Notes: generated by a model not told the origin, from the letters alone. Positions 22,221-35,173 are shown, numbered from the stretch's first letter. The stretch is 64,000 bases of DNA from Rhynchonema sp. JSB1_4 (GCA_030248065.1 JASAMV010003251.1:107840-171839), one strand, 5' to 3'. A program made the numbers and translations.

Positions 22221-22771
22221 GTGGCAGTTTGAATTTATTTACTAAAACCGGTTGCTGAAAACCCGAGCCATGCCAGTTTCAGCGCTTTGGCTGTCTTGTG
22301 CAATGAAAATAATAAAAGTAATTGGTTGGCAAGCACTAATTTATTCCAGTACCCTCCAATTTCCGGATGGGTGCCCATCATTCCGTGCGTTGTGCAAGCA
22401 GCAATGTGGCCACCATGACACCGATGGTCAGGGACATGCATCTGGCAGGTCAGGGGGAAGGCTGGAGGTCGGGGGGTAGGGCGGGTACGTGTCCGGCGTC
22501 CCTCTTACCCCAGTGAGGGGCGGGCGGTTTTTTCTGATTGGTTGGAGTATCTTTGGTTAAACTTCGAGTCCAGTGGTGCTGACTGAACAGTAAAGTGTTT
22601 GTGTGACTCACACTTAAATACGATACGGATTAAATACGAAACATAAGTTGCCAAAAACATTTGGCGGTCAATTTTTCTGTCGGCTGAAAAATGTTCCGAG
22701 GAGGCGCCAAAATGCGTGTTTTGGTCCGTTTCGAGTCATATCATTCCATACCCCTGTGATCACCTTCAGTC

Positions 22772-25700
22772 ATGCGCAACGACCCCGTGGCGCTGGATGC
22801 GATTCTGTCGTCAGGCTGTGACATCAACGCGATCTGGTACAACGCAGCCACATCCACGGCCAAGAATGGATGCACGGCGTTGATCCAGGCCGTGGCGCTG
22901 AACCATATTGACATTGTGAAATGCCTGCTTCGCTACAATGACATCGAGGTGGACAAGGCCGACTTTCTAGGTTTGGGCCCGTGTTTTCGTGGTGGCATTG
23001 CACCGTGTGTGATTAATGGGGATTTGTGTTATTCGGGCTAGTCGCAGTGGTGTCGTCGGGAAATCAAAAAGGCGGGATACCGGATACCCAATATCCAAAA
23101 TTTTCGGATACCGGATACCCAAAATGAAAAATCTCGGATATCGGGGAGGGGGAGGTTGCCCTTAAAATAAAAAATCTCGGATACCCGGGGGGGGTTGTTC
23201 AAAAAAGGTCAATTTTTAGAGGAAAAGCGAGCAAAATCGGTGTCGAAAGCGCAAAAAATGGTCATTTTGGGGTTATGCGTGCGCCAGCAAGCGATTTTGA
23301 GCATCTTGGAGGTAAAAAACGGGCGATTTTTACGGTTTTCGGAAAAATTTTAGGGTCGGATACCCTTGGACAAAGTCAGGATACCGGATACCCCTGGGTG
23401 AAAAAATCAAGATACCGGATACTAGGGGGTAACCCCACTCCTCCCCCCCAATGACACCACTGTCACTGGCTAGTCGTACACAATACATGTGGTTAACGCA
23501 AGTCGTGAACTCAAGCAGCCCTAAATGAGCGCGAGAAATTGTGCATGGGGGTTGATGACAGTACTTTTGGCCGTTATTGGTTCCGTGCGTGGTAGTGCAA
23601 CGTGTTGTCTTTTTTGTGCAGTTTTTTTGGTTGTGCATCGAAACGAGTGGGCTAGCTTGCACGCGTGGCACAAATTTTCATCGCTTTCCCTTATGCGCAT
23701 TCCACGATGACAAGTGTTATGACCTAGAGGTGCGCTGGTGCCATGCCGCATGAATTCAGAGTGAAGAGTTCTGAAACTAAACCCTGCCCTGAATTGTCAA
23801 GGTGTCACGCCGTTGATGAAGGCTGCGTATCACGGCCGTGCGCGTATCGCCGAATTATTGATCGATGCCGGTGCACGAATGGATGACACGGACGCAGATG
23901 GCAACACTGTGCTGCAGCAGTGCGTCAAATTCGGCAGTGTTAGTAATCGTATTTATATATTGGTGGAGTGAAACTTAAGCTGGTTAGGATGTTTTCCGAG
24001 GCACAAACGGAGATGTTTTTCGCCAACATAAAACCAGCGATTATGTCTTTTTGGGGTCACATGGCCATCTGGTGCATGTACACTGACGATGACCTGATAC
24101 ACCGCTGGACTGGGGAAGCGGGCCGAAACTGGCTACCGTAAACAAGCCGAAGCCATGCAATTCACATTTCACCTTGTGTTGTTGATGTCTTTTCTATCAA
24201 GCGCCTATTGAGGTTTCAAATTCATTGCCAATTACGGACGGCTGGTTGCATGATCAATAATTACTGCCTTGCTGATTCAGGTTCACGGTGGCTGGGCGTG
24301 CGTGGCTGCCCTGCTACAGCGTGGCGCACCGGTCAACCATCGAAATCGAGCCGGACTCACTGCCATGCATTTGGTGAATTGGTTTATTGTTCTGTTTTGC
24401 TTGTTTTCTTGCGCAATAACCCGCATAGGATTGCAGTCGCAGACAAGCCATGCGGTATGTTCGATTCAGCAAAGAATTTACATATATGTTGTGTGGTTAA
24501 AAGATGGATGTTGTGAAGCCATTGGTTTTCTACGACTACCGAACTATTATTGTCATTATAACATCATAACTACTTTGGCGGACCGTGTTTCCGTTTTTCA
24601 TTTCCGCCAAAACAACAATGTTCGATCATTCGTGTGTGTCGATGCAGGTGGCAGCCAATGGGGAGACCTCGATGGTCGCATGGCTACTGGCGGCGTCAGC
24701 AGACCGAGACGCGGTCGATGCCAATTACTGCACGCCGCTGTGGCATTGCATCAAACACATTCTCGAACAGGTTGGTGTGCATTTGTGTGTGCGTGCGACA
24801 GTCGGTCACGTCTGGGGTGCGGCAACTGTGGGCGTTGGGTGTTTGGGAGACGGGTCCCTTTTCTGTGTTTGGGTATTTTTTCCGGTGACCTGACTCTGGT
24901 CAATCCAGTGGTGTCGTTGGGAAATCAAAACATCCGGATACCAATGTCAGTATGTCTGTGGCCAAAAATTCAAGATACCCAGGGCCCACACGCCCCTTCT
25001 CAACCCACCGCGTCCCTTACGTCGCCACTGGACCAATTGCTGATTTGTGCCATGTGTGTTTCCAAGCACCTTTTCGGATTCGGGCGTAAACACTATAAGC
25101 TCGCCCGGAGGGATAGCGATTGTGAGCATGTATGTGTAACGTACAAGATGAATGTTTAAAACAAAATGCATGACGTTACAAAAATATACAGCTTCCCACC
25201 GAAAGTATATCGATTTTGTGGCACAACTGTTCAAATGAAACTTATGCAAATGACAAGTGAGCAGTTTCGTATGCCACCAAGAGATGCAATGTCAAAAACT
25301 ACACTGCGTGCGTTTTGGTTACATGCACCCCGTTTTGACGTGTTCGCTGCAAACGGGACCTGGTATGTGCGACGAATGCACCAGATAACCAGCAATAGCC
25401 GTTAGCTGATTCCAGGCTCATATGTCTGAGCATCGCACCATCGTAATCGTAATAATAACACAAATTCATAGCGATAAAACTAGTGCCGGAGCTTTCTATT
25501 TAAAGACCCGGGGTCTCTCATTGCATGTTTTGTTTGCAGGGACACTTAAGGACAGTGTTTTGACATTCTGGTACGACATTCTGATACCTTATTTGAATCT
25601 AGTCATGAGGATGTCCATCTAAACGTGGTGAAACAACCGAACAACAACGGAGAACTACGATAGATTGGTCACTAGACCGACTAACTTGAACGATTTTATC

Positions 25701-26387
25701 AAATAAATGCAATTGGAGCTCCCGCGGGGTGCATTCATGGGCGGGGACGGCTTTAAATGGAAAACTGCGTCACCCATACGTGATATAATCACACAGGAGC
25801 GCCGAGCGCCGGCCTCATGGCTGCACACGTCGCTGCGTCATCGTGCATCGATGCTGCGTATGTTGTTGGTGAATGCACATGTCGACTCGTTGGGGTTCGC
25901 GTCTTGGCTGCTTAGGATCAGCAAGAACAACGCGCAACTGGTTGAACAGGTATGGGGGGGGGCTTATAGTAATGTCGTCAAATCATCGCGTCATGTATTT
26001 TCATCAAATTACATGTATTATTTGTCGCGCTCATTTGGGGCTCATGTATTTATTGTTGGTTGATTTGACGAAAAGATTTGACGACAAAACTTATCAGCCA
26101 GTATGGGGTGGATCGGCTGTCGACTACACACTGTTTGCTAGTATTTATGGGTGCTTTGTTTTATCGAATTTTGAAAAAAAAAGAAACCTGTTTCGTTGCA
26201 GATGCACCTGTCCGATTGGGTACAATCGCATCAACCCGAATCTCTGAAACATTTGTGCCGGGTTCGAATCCAGACGCGGCTCGCATTCACGCCGATTAGA
26301 CATCAATATTGCTGCAGAAAATTGAAACATCTCCAATTGCCCGTCGAACTAAGAGCGTATTTGACGCGCAGAGTGTTGCCAACGTGA
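22772..26387 (+). CDS. Ankyrin-repeat SOCS-box protein (ASB-like)
   Basis: Six exons, in phase: 22772-22970, 23802-23938, 24281-24373, 24648-24770, 25797-25949, 26202-26387; 296 aa. Ankyrin repeats start at residue 1. Clear units are NGCTALIQAVALNHIDIVKC, GVTPLMKAAYHGRARIAELL, GWACVAALLQRGAPVNHRNR, and AANGETSMVAWLLAASADRD, plus a last less canonical one in exon 5. Exon 6 is a SOCS box: SLKHLCRVRI (residues 249-258) fits the Elongin-B/C-binding BC box, and LQLPVELRAYL fits the Cul5 box. ASB proteins are substrate receptors of Cullin-5 ubiquitin ligases; the ankyrin repeats choose the target, unknown here. An AG acceptor lies just before the ATG at 22772, so an upstream exon may exist. If so, the protein is longer at its N-terminus. 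Confidence 0.88.
23045..23468. mobile_element. CAGTGGTGTCG-family MITE with exact 8-bp target duplication
   Basis: It begins CAGTGGTGTCGTCGGGAAAT and ends in GACACCACTGTCACTG. The flanks GCTAGTCG (23037-23044 and 23469-23476) are identical. Near each end GGATACCGGATACCC repeats. It is in intron 1 of the ankyrin gene. Confidence 0.88.
24906..25030. mobile_element. Internally deleted CAGTGGTGTCG-family MITE
   Basis: Only 125 bp long. It keeps the CAGTGGTGTCGTTGGGAAAT start and a CACTG end. The flanks GGTCAATC and GACCAATT match at only some positions, so it is older or the boundaries are off by a little. It lies in intron 4 of the ankyrin gene. Confidence 0.6.
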
Positions 26388-26393
26388 TAATTT

Positions 26394-26694
26394 AGGGCTC
26401 CACCAGATAGACCCGAAACCCGAAACACGAAATATAAATTTTTTCTATGTCCATGTTTCGGGTTTCGGGTTTTTAAAAAAAAACCCGAAACGCGAAACAC
26501 GAAGCATGATAATCGAAAATGTTTCGACTGACCGTATAAATTGGGCACGTCAGCTACAAGTGGCAAGACCGAAACATTTTCGATTATCATGCTTTGTGTT
26601 TCGGGTTTCGGGTTTTTTTTTCAAAACCCGAAACCCGAAACATGGGCATAGAAAAAAATTATGTTTCGGGTTTCGGGTCTATCTGGTGGAGCCC
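26394..26694. repeat. Palindromic element with CGGGTTTCGGGTTT arms
   Basis: The left end AGGGCTCCACCAGATAGACC is mirrored by GGTCTATCTGGTGGAGCCCC. Arms then run through ACCCGAAACCCGAAACACGA and an inner arm CGAAAATGTTTCG. The whole 300 bp folds on itself. A relative with GAGCTCGGC/GCCGAGCCC ends is at 40489-40712. It starts seven bases after the ankyrin gene stop codon. Confidence 0.85.
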
Positions 26695-27111
26695 CTACAC
26701 ATGCATCTCTGCTCGCTTTAGCTCTTGGCGGTTGAGTTTTTTTGTTTCTTTTAGGCAAATTTTGATCTCAAACTATGATTCCAAGATGTGATCTGTGCTA
26801 GGCAACTGGTATTGTGTCGTGTGGATAAAAATATTTTTATCTGAATCTTCTATGTTTCGTTATATTCGTGCTTGCAGTGCGGTGTGCAACCGTGTGTTAT
26901 AGTACTTCCATCTGTTTGTGTTTGTGTTCATGCTTTTGCTTGTTGTTTTCCCAGCATGTGAACTGTGTCATTGGTTGACTTGTGTTCACCTGACGGTTGG
27001 TGCACCAGGTCATCGTCAGTGCAATTGCGTCACTAACTGGCTGACATCTGACACTTTTCAGCTTTCCATTTCCCCTTTCTTCTGGCTCCGTCTTTCATCA
27101 ACCAACCAATT

Positions 27112-30100
27112 ATGGATGATTTGCCAAAAATCGACGAAATCTCGCTCGAACAATGGAATTCGTATGAGAAACGACCCGCACCCGTGCTCAGCAAGTGTAC
27201 AGATTTGGTGCTTGTGCCTGGGGGACTGTCGCAAAAAATCAGAGGTGATGTATGTTGAGCGGCAATGTACGATTTCCGGCTATAGGGTTAGAGAGATGTC
27301 GGGTGCCAAAAAAAGTGTAGGTGTCGGGTGCCTCCAGATGTCGGTTTTTTTGGGACCCGACGCTTGCGGTTCAAAACGTTTTGCGGAGAGAAGAATTTCG
27401 AGAGAAAATTTTATTCGAACCAAATGTTTCAGAAGACGCAGAAAGTGACATTGTGGTGTTTATTTTGTGTGAAAGAATGTGAATTCAAAAACTTGAGCCA
27501 AAAATTTGCAGTAATGATGCAAATGAGCAAAAATTTGCCTGTGTTTGGCCCAAAACTAGGTGTCGGGTTTTTTCAAAAACTAGATGTCGGATTTTTTGGA
27601 ACTGTCGGGTGTCGGCTTCTTTCTCAAATGTCGGGTGTCGGGTACTAATACGTGTGATTTGAGGACTTTGACCGCAGTGCCATAAGCCCGATTTCTACCC
27701 TCGTCAGGATGTTTCTGCTCGGGCACACTTGATCCAACCATAATCTGACAAAGTGAATTGTGAAACCGAAACGACCGCCCGGCGCGACCTAAACTAGTCT
27801 CAGTTGTGGTGCTTACATTTTGAATGACAGACACCTGGACCAATTTTCCTCGTTAAAAACATGGACCATTTGCAGTCTGCTGACGGACTATCATCTGATT
27901 GTTAGTTCTTAGTTGATTTATCATTGCGCCCGTCACGTATCGCTGCTGTACATTTGGTTAACCAGGGTAAACACTGGGTGCTGTCTTGTGGACGTGCTTT
28001 GCACAAAAGATGATAGATCAATAACGATACGATTTAGCGTTGTGGGCACGCACTGCGTTAGATCTGTGGATGCAGTTTCGGCCCATAATGCCAGACTGCA
28101 CGTGGCGCCCTGGGCCTTGTCAATGACAAAAGCGCCAGTGGTTACCATGGGCGCCATTGCAGTCTGGCGTTATGGGCCGAAACTGCATCCACAGATCTGA
28201 CGCAATGCGTGCCCACAAGGCTAAATCGTATCGTTATTGACCAATAAACACAATTTGGTTTGGTTGTCTTTTCGGGTAATGGGGAACCAGGTAAGGTCAG
28301 CGTAAATCAACAGAGACAGTCACGTGACATGAAGGACACAAGCTTCGCATACCTGCATACGTGTGGAAATGCTTCTCTTTGTCATTCCAGGTCTACAAGC
28401 GCGTTACCCGGATATGTGTTGGCAGTATGTGGACAGTCAAGTTCTGGTGGCGTACCACTTCGACTGCGCTACGTTGATGGACGATTCAAGCATTAAACGA
28501 TATCCGATCGACAATAATGGTAGTGCGGGCGCACATCGCGTGCCGCCATTCTACGCGTACGTCAACTATAAATACAGGTGGTGAAACATCGGACTGTTAG
28601 GGTTGAGTTGTGGTGTTGTGCTGATGTTAGCAACAGTGTTGGAGGTACTCTGGAGGGGGATACCTACTGTGCCGGGGCGAAAATCGGAGGGGATACCTAC
28701 TGTGGCATGCCAAGCATCGGGGGGATACCTACTGTATCAGGCGAGGGGGATATCTACCGTACAACCCCCAAACAACCCAACCTCCAACACTGGATAGCAG
28801 CGTATTGGGAAATGGGGCTGTCGCGTTTCGCCCGCGGTGCACTGTATCTTGGATCAGTTGTGGATCAGATCAGTTGAAGACAACTCCGTTTCACATACAA
28901 TATTTATTCAAAGCAATTATAATGAGAACATGGGTATACAATGAACTATTTGTCTCATTACAATATTTGTTCTTCATTTCATTACGCCTCTTTGAACAAC
29001 ACTTTATTTCCAATCAAGCCAATTTCGCGTAAGTCATCATGAACGCGCGCCGATTTGGTGGAACGTTGTTGCACATAAAACAAATGAAATCTGCCCATCG
29101 CAGAAGTCGACGTTGTTGTTGGAGTTATGTGTGCTGCGTGCACAAAACGAACAAGCGTGGAAGTTGCACTAATCCGCTTGCATTGGGCAGGCAATCAGAC
29201 ACAACCCGGCTCATACCATTGTTGTCAGCGCAACTGCCTGCAAACGCAGCATGATGTCTGCTATTGTGCGTCTACCAGCCGTTCGTTTTCAGCCCAGTTG
29301 AGTTCAGCGTGCAGCCGAAAGCACTGGATCGATCACGCGAACAGTTGGAACGACATCTGGCGCATGTTGAACTGCCGTACGTACAGGACGACCATGTCGA
29401 CATGTTGAAAGATGAACAGGTACTTTTGTGATGTTTCAATATCCCGCTTTCGTTTCATTCAAATAAAGTTGAAAAGATGCCGGTGTCAAACTTTGTGGCA
29501 AGATAGGACTTGCCAGTAACGGTCACTCATAAAACTTCCGAATATCAAGAATCCTAAATTTACTGTGCCCCCAAAATCGACCACCGGCACAGGTTCGAGT
29601 GACAAAGGCAGATCCGATCATCAAATTTAATACCACGCTTGCTGCTTCATTTTTCTCTTTCTTTTCATTCATATCCACGCATTTTTTCGATTCTGATTCT
29701 AGCTATTCACCGGTGCCCCGTGCATAGCGTGGGACGCGCGTGGTGAGGGTTGTTGGCGACGTGCCAAAGTGCTCCAACTGCCAGAGAACGCACGAGAACA
29801 CGAGGTTTGCTTTATTGAGATCAAATGAAATTGTCACTGGAATTTTAGTGTTTCGAAAAGTAAAAATTGTTCTCTCAACAAGCTGCCTATCGCATGCGCA
29901 GTGTAATGACGAATGCCCAAGGTAATGTTGCCAACTATGAAATGTTTCGCGTCCAATATAATTGCCCTCAGAAAGTTGAAGGTAAACGATCCTTGAACAG
30001 TCCGCGCTTTGCCTAAGTTGTTCTGAATAAAATTTTTGTCCAACTATTGTCAAAAATTAAAAAAATTCGTGACAAAAGACCAATGTTTCACGGATTCGGA

Positions 30101-33100
30101 GGTTTCTTCGGTTTTTTGTTGTTGTTTTTTCACGTCCACTACATGCAAAACCACCGGTTCCATCTCGATCCTGTCACTTAGAGTGCACCTCTATTGTCAG
30201 CTGGCGATGTTGCGCGTTGAGTACGTGGATTGGGGCGATCACGTGTTCGTGTCGAGGGTCAGACTACGCCCGCTGCGCGCTCGCTTTGGACGCATACCGC
30301 CCTTGGCCATCAGATGCAAGATATATGGTTGGTTAGGGGGTGAAACATTATGTTGCAGTTGGGTGTGGGTGGTGTTGGAGTGACGAATGTTTGAGCACGG
30401 CCTATTTGAGTAAAAATAGTTCGAGTGAACTCTATAGGTGCAGAACCAACCCACTGGAACAATACAATGCCGAAATCGAAAACATGTAACTCGTCTAATT
30501 TGTTTGTCAAAAAGTCTGAGTTCAACAGCACAAATTATTGAAACACAAACAAAGTATGCTTTTTGACTGCGGGTGTCGTGTGGGCAGATTAGATCATCAA
30601 TGCTGTGTTGTCAGGTAAAGTAGTATGCTTGGCCCCAATATTCCAAAATTCGCGCAACACTGTTTCTACGCAGAAAACGTGACAATCGAAAATACCATTT
30701 CCTTCAACAATTGTTGATTATTGAAAATAATGTTTTGTTTTATAAATTTCGATTTGTATTTTGTGTTCATGAACTCAGGCGTGAGCATCAACGACCTGGA
30801 GCAGGACAAATTGTTGCACTTTGAGTACCTGCTCGATGACCTCGACAATCTCGTGCGTGTTGAACTCGTGGACACCAGTGCACAGCCGTGGCTGGTTCGT
30901 TCGTTGGTGCACTGGTTTTTTTGGCTTTCGGCTTCTTTGGGCAGCAAACAAATAACTAGATACGTGGCATGAAACCTGTATGACCACTGTTGGGTTGCCC
31001 ATTTCGACATGCTTTCACGGTCGGGCGGTGCATCAAGTCATCATCAGTGTAAAAACGTTGAGTGGCTGTGCCCCGTCACCTGGATCGGTTGCGTTTCACT
31101 TTGTAGTCCGATAGGCATTCAACTTCAAAACATGATCGTTTTCCTTGAATCCAGGTGCATCTATGGCACCCCACCGTGTCCGGTCGCAATCTCGGCACCA
31201 AATTCTATCCGAAACTCGATTCGAAATTCGAACGCGAACGACCGGAGAAGCCGGTGGTGAAGGAATTTGAAGACGATGAGGTTTGGATATGCGTCATTCT
31301 TTGTAATAAGCGTTTGGTCGACACACAAACCTAGTGATCCGATCAGGCCGGTCTTGTATTGCTCACAAAACATTTTTGCGTGAATCATACTCTATTTTGA
31401 AATTCAATGATAGCCCACGGAAAATTCGATCAGCGTAAACATTGTTGTGTCTTGCCGAGCTAAACAGCGCTTGGGAACCGTAAGAGAACTGCCTAAAAAC
31501 AGTGATGTAGTTGGGGGGCATGGGGTAGCCCCCCCGAAGCATGGGTCAACTACCTGTGTGTCTACCGAAAAAATCCATACCCCCAAACCCAGCTATTGGT
31601 CGCACAATGACTATATGAGAATCCATCCCCCTAATTTTCCTGCATTGAAAAGGCGGATATTTGGCATTTTTTTCAAATTGAACCAGGTTTTGACTACTTT
31701 GCATGCTTATCAGTAAGAAGAATGAGAAACACACGTGTGCAGAAGTTTCACCCTGAATTCTACGCAACCGAAATGGTTCGGGCTCGGGTTACTGTAGCCA
31801 CGTATTACACGCTTTGAGTTTGAAATCGATTACAGCACACACACGTTGATCACTCCCGATAAATAAAGCGGGAAAAGAAAGAGAAAATAACTCCTTGTCA
31901 AAACCTGATTCAATTTGAAAAAAATCGCCAGAAACCCTCCTTGTCGATGTAGGAAAAATATGGGGATGGATTCTCATATAGTCATTGTGCGACCAATATC
32001 TATGTCTACCGCGTCCGGACATTAACCAAAATGTGTTGATTTTAGTGCCAAAAAGGCCACTTCGTGGTCTAAAATTGTCAAATTTTCTCATATTTTTACA
32101 TGCAGAGAAACGGTTATCTTAGCATAATTTTCGCCTGTTTTTATACCCCTTATTTGACCGCTGGACTAATACCTCCGAATCGGCATGCCCGGCCAGCTAT
32201 CTATGTCTGCCCTGCTGGACCCCTCCCTCCAGTTATCTATAATGGTGTAATAATGTAATATGTCTACCATCCGGACCAACTGCATCACTGCCTAAGAATA
32301 TTATAGAAAACTAATCCACTTCTACGCAAGTTCTCGCGTAAATTCAACCTTTCCTCATCTGTTTTAGCATTCGAGCGACGAAAACGACAACCACAAACTC
32401 CCACCGCCGCCATATTTGACGCGCTTCGAGCGTATGGCCAAGCCAGCGACCAACGTTGAGCTGATGGTCTATTTGTCACACGTTGAGAATGCGAGACTCG
32501 TTTATGTGCAAACGGACGAACAACGAACAATCAGAGACAGCGTGGAGAAACAGTTGATGAAGATTGAGTGTGTTTGGGGGTTTGGGATTTTGAGCATCAA
32601 AAATGTTTAGGTATTGGCACTTAAAGGCAATCTACGGGAGGTTGTCACTCAGCCCCCGAATACCGTAACCCACCGTAATATTGATCTGCAAGGATCGTGT
32701 CGAGACCATTTTGTTTTTTATTTTATCTATGTTTTGCGTGTTAGCGCCAACAACAACCAACATTTCGAAGTTTTGGTGATCGACGCGCACGATGACAATT
32801 TCCAGCTTGCTGCCGCTAATACACGTGTCGATAAGCCGCGATCAGCATGGGTCTCGCAACGATCTCGCTTGCGGTGGGTTACGGTATTCGGGGTCTGAGT
32901 GACAACCTCTCGTAGACTGCCTATATGGCTGACTCGAACGAATTGTACTCAATGTCAACATGACGAGAAATCGCATAACAGTATACTGACAAGAAACACA
33001 TTGATAGGCGGCTCGTGCACACTTTTGTTGTCGTGACTTTGTCGTGTCACTGTCTTGCCCTGGATAACAACAAACAAATTGAATGAAAGAAATTTGTGAG

Positions 33101-34868
33101 TACATGTTGCAGTTTAGTGCCATCTGCGACATTGTTTATCGCGTGACAAAACCATGCGATCACCTTGCCATATCGTTTGGTGCTGTTGGTATTTTTCATT
33201 TTCTGCGCATTTGAATCACAATTTTTGTTGTTTTTTCAGTCTTGAACCATTACCAGCGCATTGCATGGTGCCCGACCACGCGTGTGTGTACGAGCGTCCG
33301 CAGAACAGCGCACGTCATCGCGCTGTGATACTTGAATGTGATGGTATGTTTGGAAACTTTTGCGCATTTTATTGTGTTTTTTGAAGAAAATTCATGTCAA
33401 AATTATGCCAATAATTTTCATAATCGTCTGAACCGACGCGCATCTCAGTGCACTGCGTTGATCACGGTCATATTGTTCGAAATTGCGATGCCAAAAATCT
33501 GTATTTGCTGCCGGCTGCATTCAGTCAGCGTCCGCTGGTTCGTGAATTTGGGAATTTTGCCGAAAAAAATAAAAACAAAACTTTAACAAATTGTTTTGTT
33601 TATTTTACATTCAGGTGCATGTCGGGCGTCTGCTGCAATTCTACGAGTACTATCCGCATGTCGGCGTGACGGCGTTGATACGCGAATTGTGGGGTCAGAA
33701 CAAGGATGAAATGTTGCAGGTTTTCGTTTGCAAAACTTGAATATTGCTATCAATGCCACATGCATAAGCACTCAGTTTACCGTGTGTACGATCATATCAG
33801 TGGTCACTGTAACGAATATTCACTGAATAGAAGAACGTATTTTAGAGATTAGCGGCAGAATATGGAGCAAGTTGAATACCGTTGAAAATTCACAGTCCGG
33901 TTTCACAATGAAAAGTGCAGGTGACTGAAGAAAAGGTGCACTGTTGTGATTGCTGCTGGTTCTTGTCAGCACAGCTTGTGTGGCATGTTTTTGACATGAT
34001 ATGAAACCCCGTCACTGCTTATGCGATTGACACAAACAGTGTTAATTTATTTCTGTCAATAACCCTCACTTTCCATCCTTGATTTCCTTCGCAAAGCCAC
34101 CAACCCCCCGCTTTGAAACATATCAGGCTCGATTCATCCAACGTTCGCACGGTCCGCCGCACAAAATGATGTTGTTGTACAAACAGTCGCAGTCGTGGCT
34201 GGATTGCTCCACGGCGCTGGAGGTAGAGCTCAGACGCAGACGCATGAGACTCACGCAGGAAATTGTGCCTTACACGGTTGGTTGGTTGGAATTTTAAACC
34301 ATTTGTTTTTTGTTTATGCGGGTGTTGCGAACGCATGTCAAGGGGTTGCGGTTTCGACCCAAAGTCTAATACCGCGGCTGCCTGGGTCTCGTCAGTGAGA
34401 TGGGCAGCCAGGGCTGGCCCCAAAAACCTGATGGTACAGTCGCAGAGCCAAACTAAATATTTTTTTTTAAATTTTCAAGTTTTAAATCGGTGGTAAAAAT
34501 ATTTTTGCTTACTCCTTCTTGTAAGTTGCTGGAAGCACTTGTCTGGTGATAGGATCTTATCTACGTTGGTGGTGAGACTGTTTTTGAACACATGGTATCG
34601 TAACATGAAATTTGCCGATATGACCCACGAACGTAGCCAACGGGCATGATAACAAAACTGACAACAGCGGTTCTGCAGCGAACTGTAAGCGTCAGGCTTG
34701 TTCGATTAATGTATCTGCAAAGATTTGTAAACGTTCGTGTTCTGCACGCTTTTTTGATTTACCTATTTTCAGGCCAAGCCCGGTGCCTCCGACCGCAGTC
34801 ACGTGTATGAGACGGTGTTGCCTGCAGCGTTGACCAAGGGAAATGTGCAGTACGGTGATGTTGTGTGA
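27112..34868 (+). CDS. Protein with two Tudor domains
   Basis: Thirteen exons, in phase: 27112-27244, 28391-28577, 29293-29419, 29703-29804, 30201-30327, 30779-30894, 31155-31280, 32368-32567, 33240-33343, 33449-33537, 33615-33719, 34097-34276, 34773-34868; 563 aa. Tudor 1 (about 150-265) reads GAPCIAWDARGEGCWRRAKV, then VEYVDWGDHVFVSRVRLRPL, followed by the extended-Tudor segment ending LVRVELVD. Tudor 2 (about 373-437) reads HCMVPDHACVYERPQNSARH, then VDHGHIVRNCDAKNLYLLP. No signal peptide or membrane segment. Such domains bind methylated arginines on Argonaute or Sm-type proteins and scaffold germ granules or small-RNA complexes. Which of these applies here is not shown by the sequence. 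In Tudor 1 the usual Tyr of the VDYG turn is Trp (VDWG); in Tudor 2 it is His (VDHG). Exon 10's donor at 33537 was chosen because it keeps phase. Confidence 0.85.
28016..28242. repeat. 227-bp hairpin in Tudor-gene intron 1
   Basis: The arm ATCAATAACGATACGATTTA at the left pairs with its inverse near 28221-28242. The two arms continue through GATCTGTGGATGCAGTTTCG and TGGCGCC toward a short loop at about 28120. Mismatches are few. No relative is seen in the window. Confidence 0.8.
31594..31998. repeat. GGTCGCACAATGAC-family MITE
   Basis: The left end TATTGGTCGCACAATGACTA and GAGAATCCATCCCC are mirrored by GGATGGATTCTCATATAGTC and GTGCGACCAATA. It lies in intron 7 of the Tudor gene. Other copies: 35425-35694, 39438-39852, 63697-63976. 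Confidence 0.85.
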
Positions 34869-35173
34869 CATAAAATATTTCTTTGTATTGTTGTAGTTGA
34901 ATTTTCGATTTAATTTTGTACTGATTGATACTGTATGATATACAGTATGCCATGCATGTCTAGTCGTTCACTGTTGACGATGTAATCCTGATAAACTTTC
35001 TACCGAATCTTTGGGCTCGCAGAACATGAAAGCAGAAAAAGCTTTTTATGAATTATCAAGATTTTTGTATCCACGTAACATGTACCCTGATCTTCAGGTT
35101 CAACCTTGTATTTTTGACAAAACGCTTTCAGCTCAAACTAGTCCAGCAGGGCACCCACGTTGTTGCAGTAAGT

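Noticed and set aside
24269..25159. 296-codon + strand open frame, the longest in the window
   Set aside because: It reads through exon 3 of the ankyrin gene into a chance stop-free intron and is out of frame with exon 4. The spliced model keeps ankyrin repeats intact.
26394..26694. TTTCGGG repeats as interstitial telomere sequence
   Set aside because: The unit is irregular and arranged as an inverted repeat with defined ends, so a MITE is the simpler reading.
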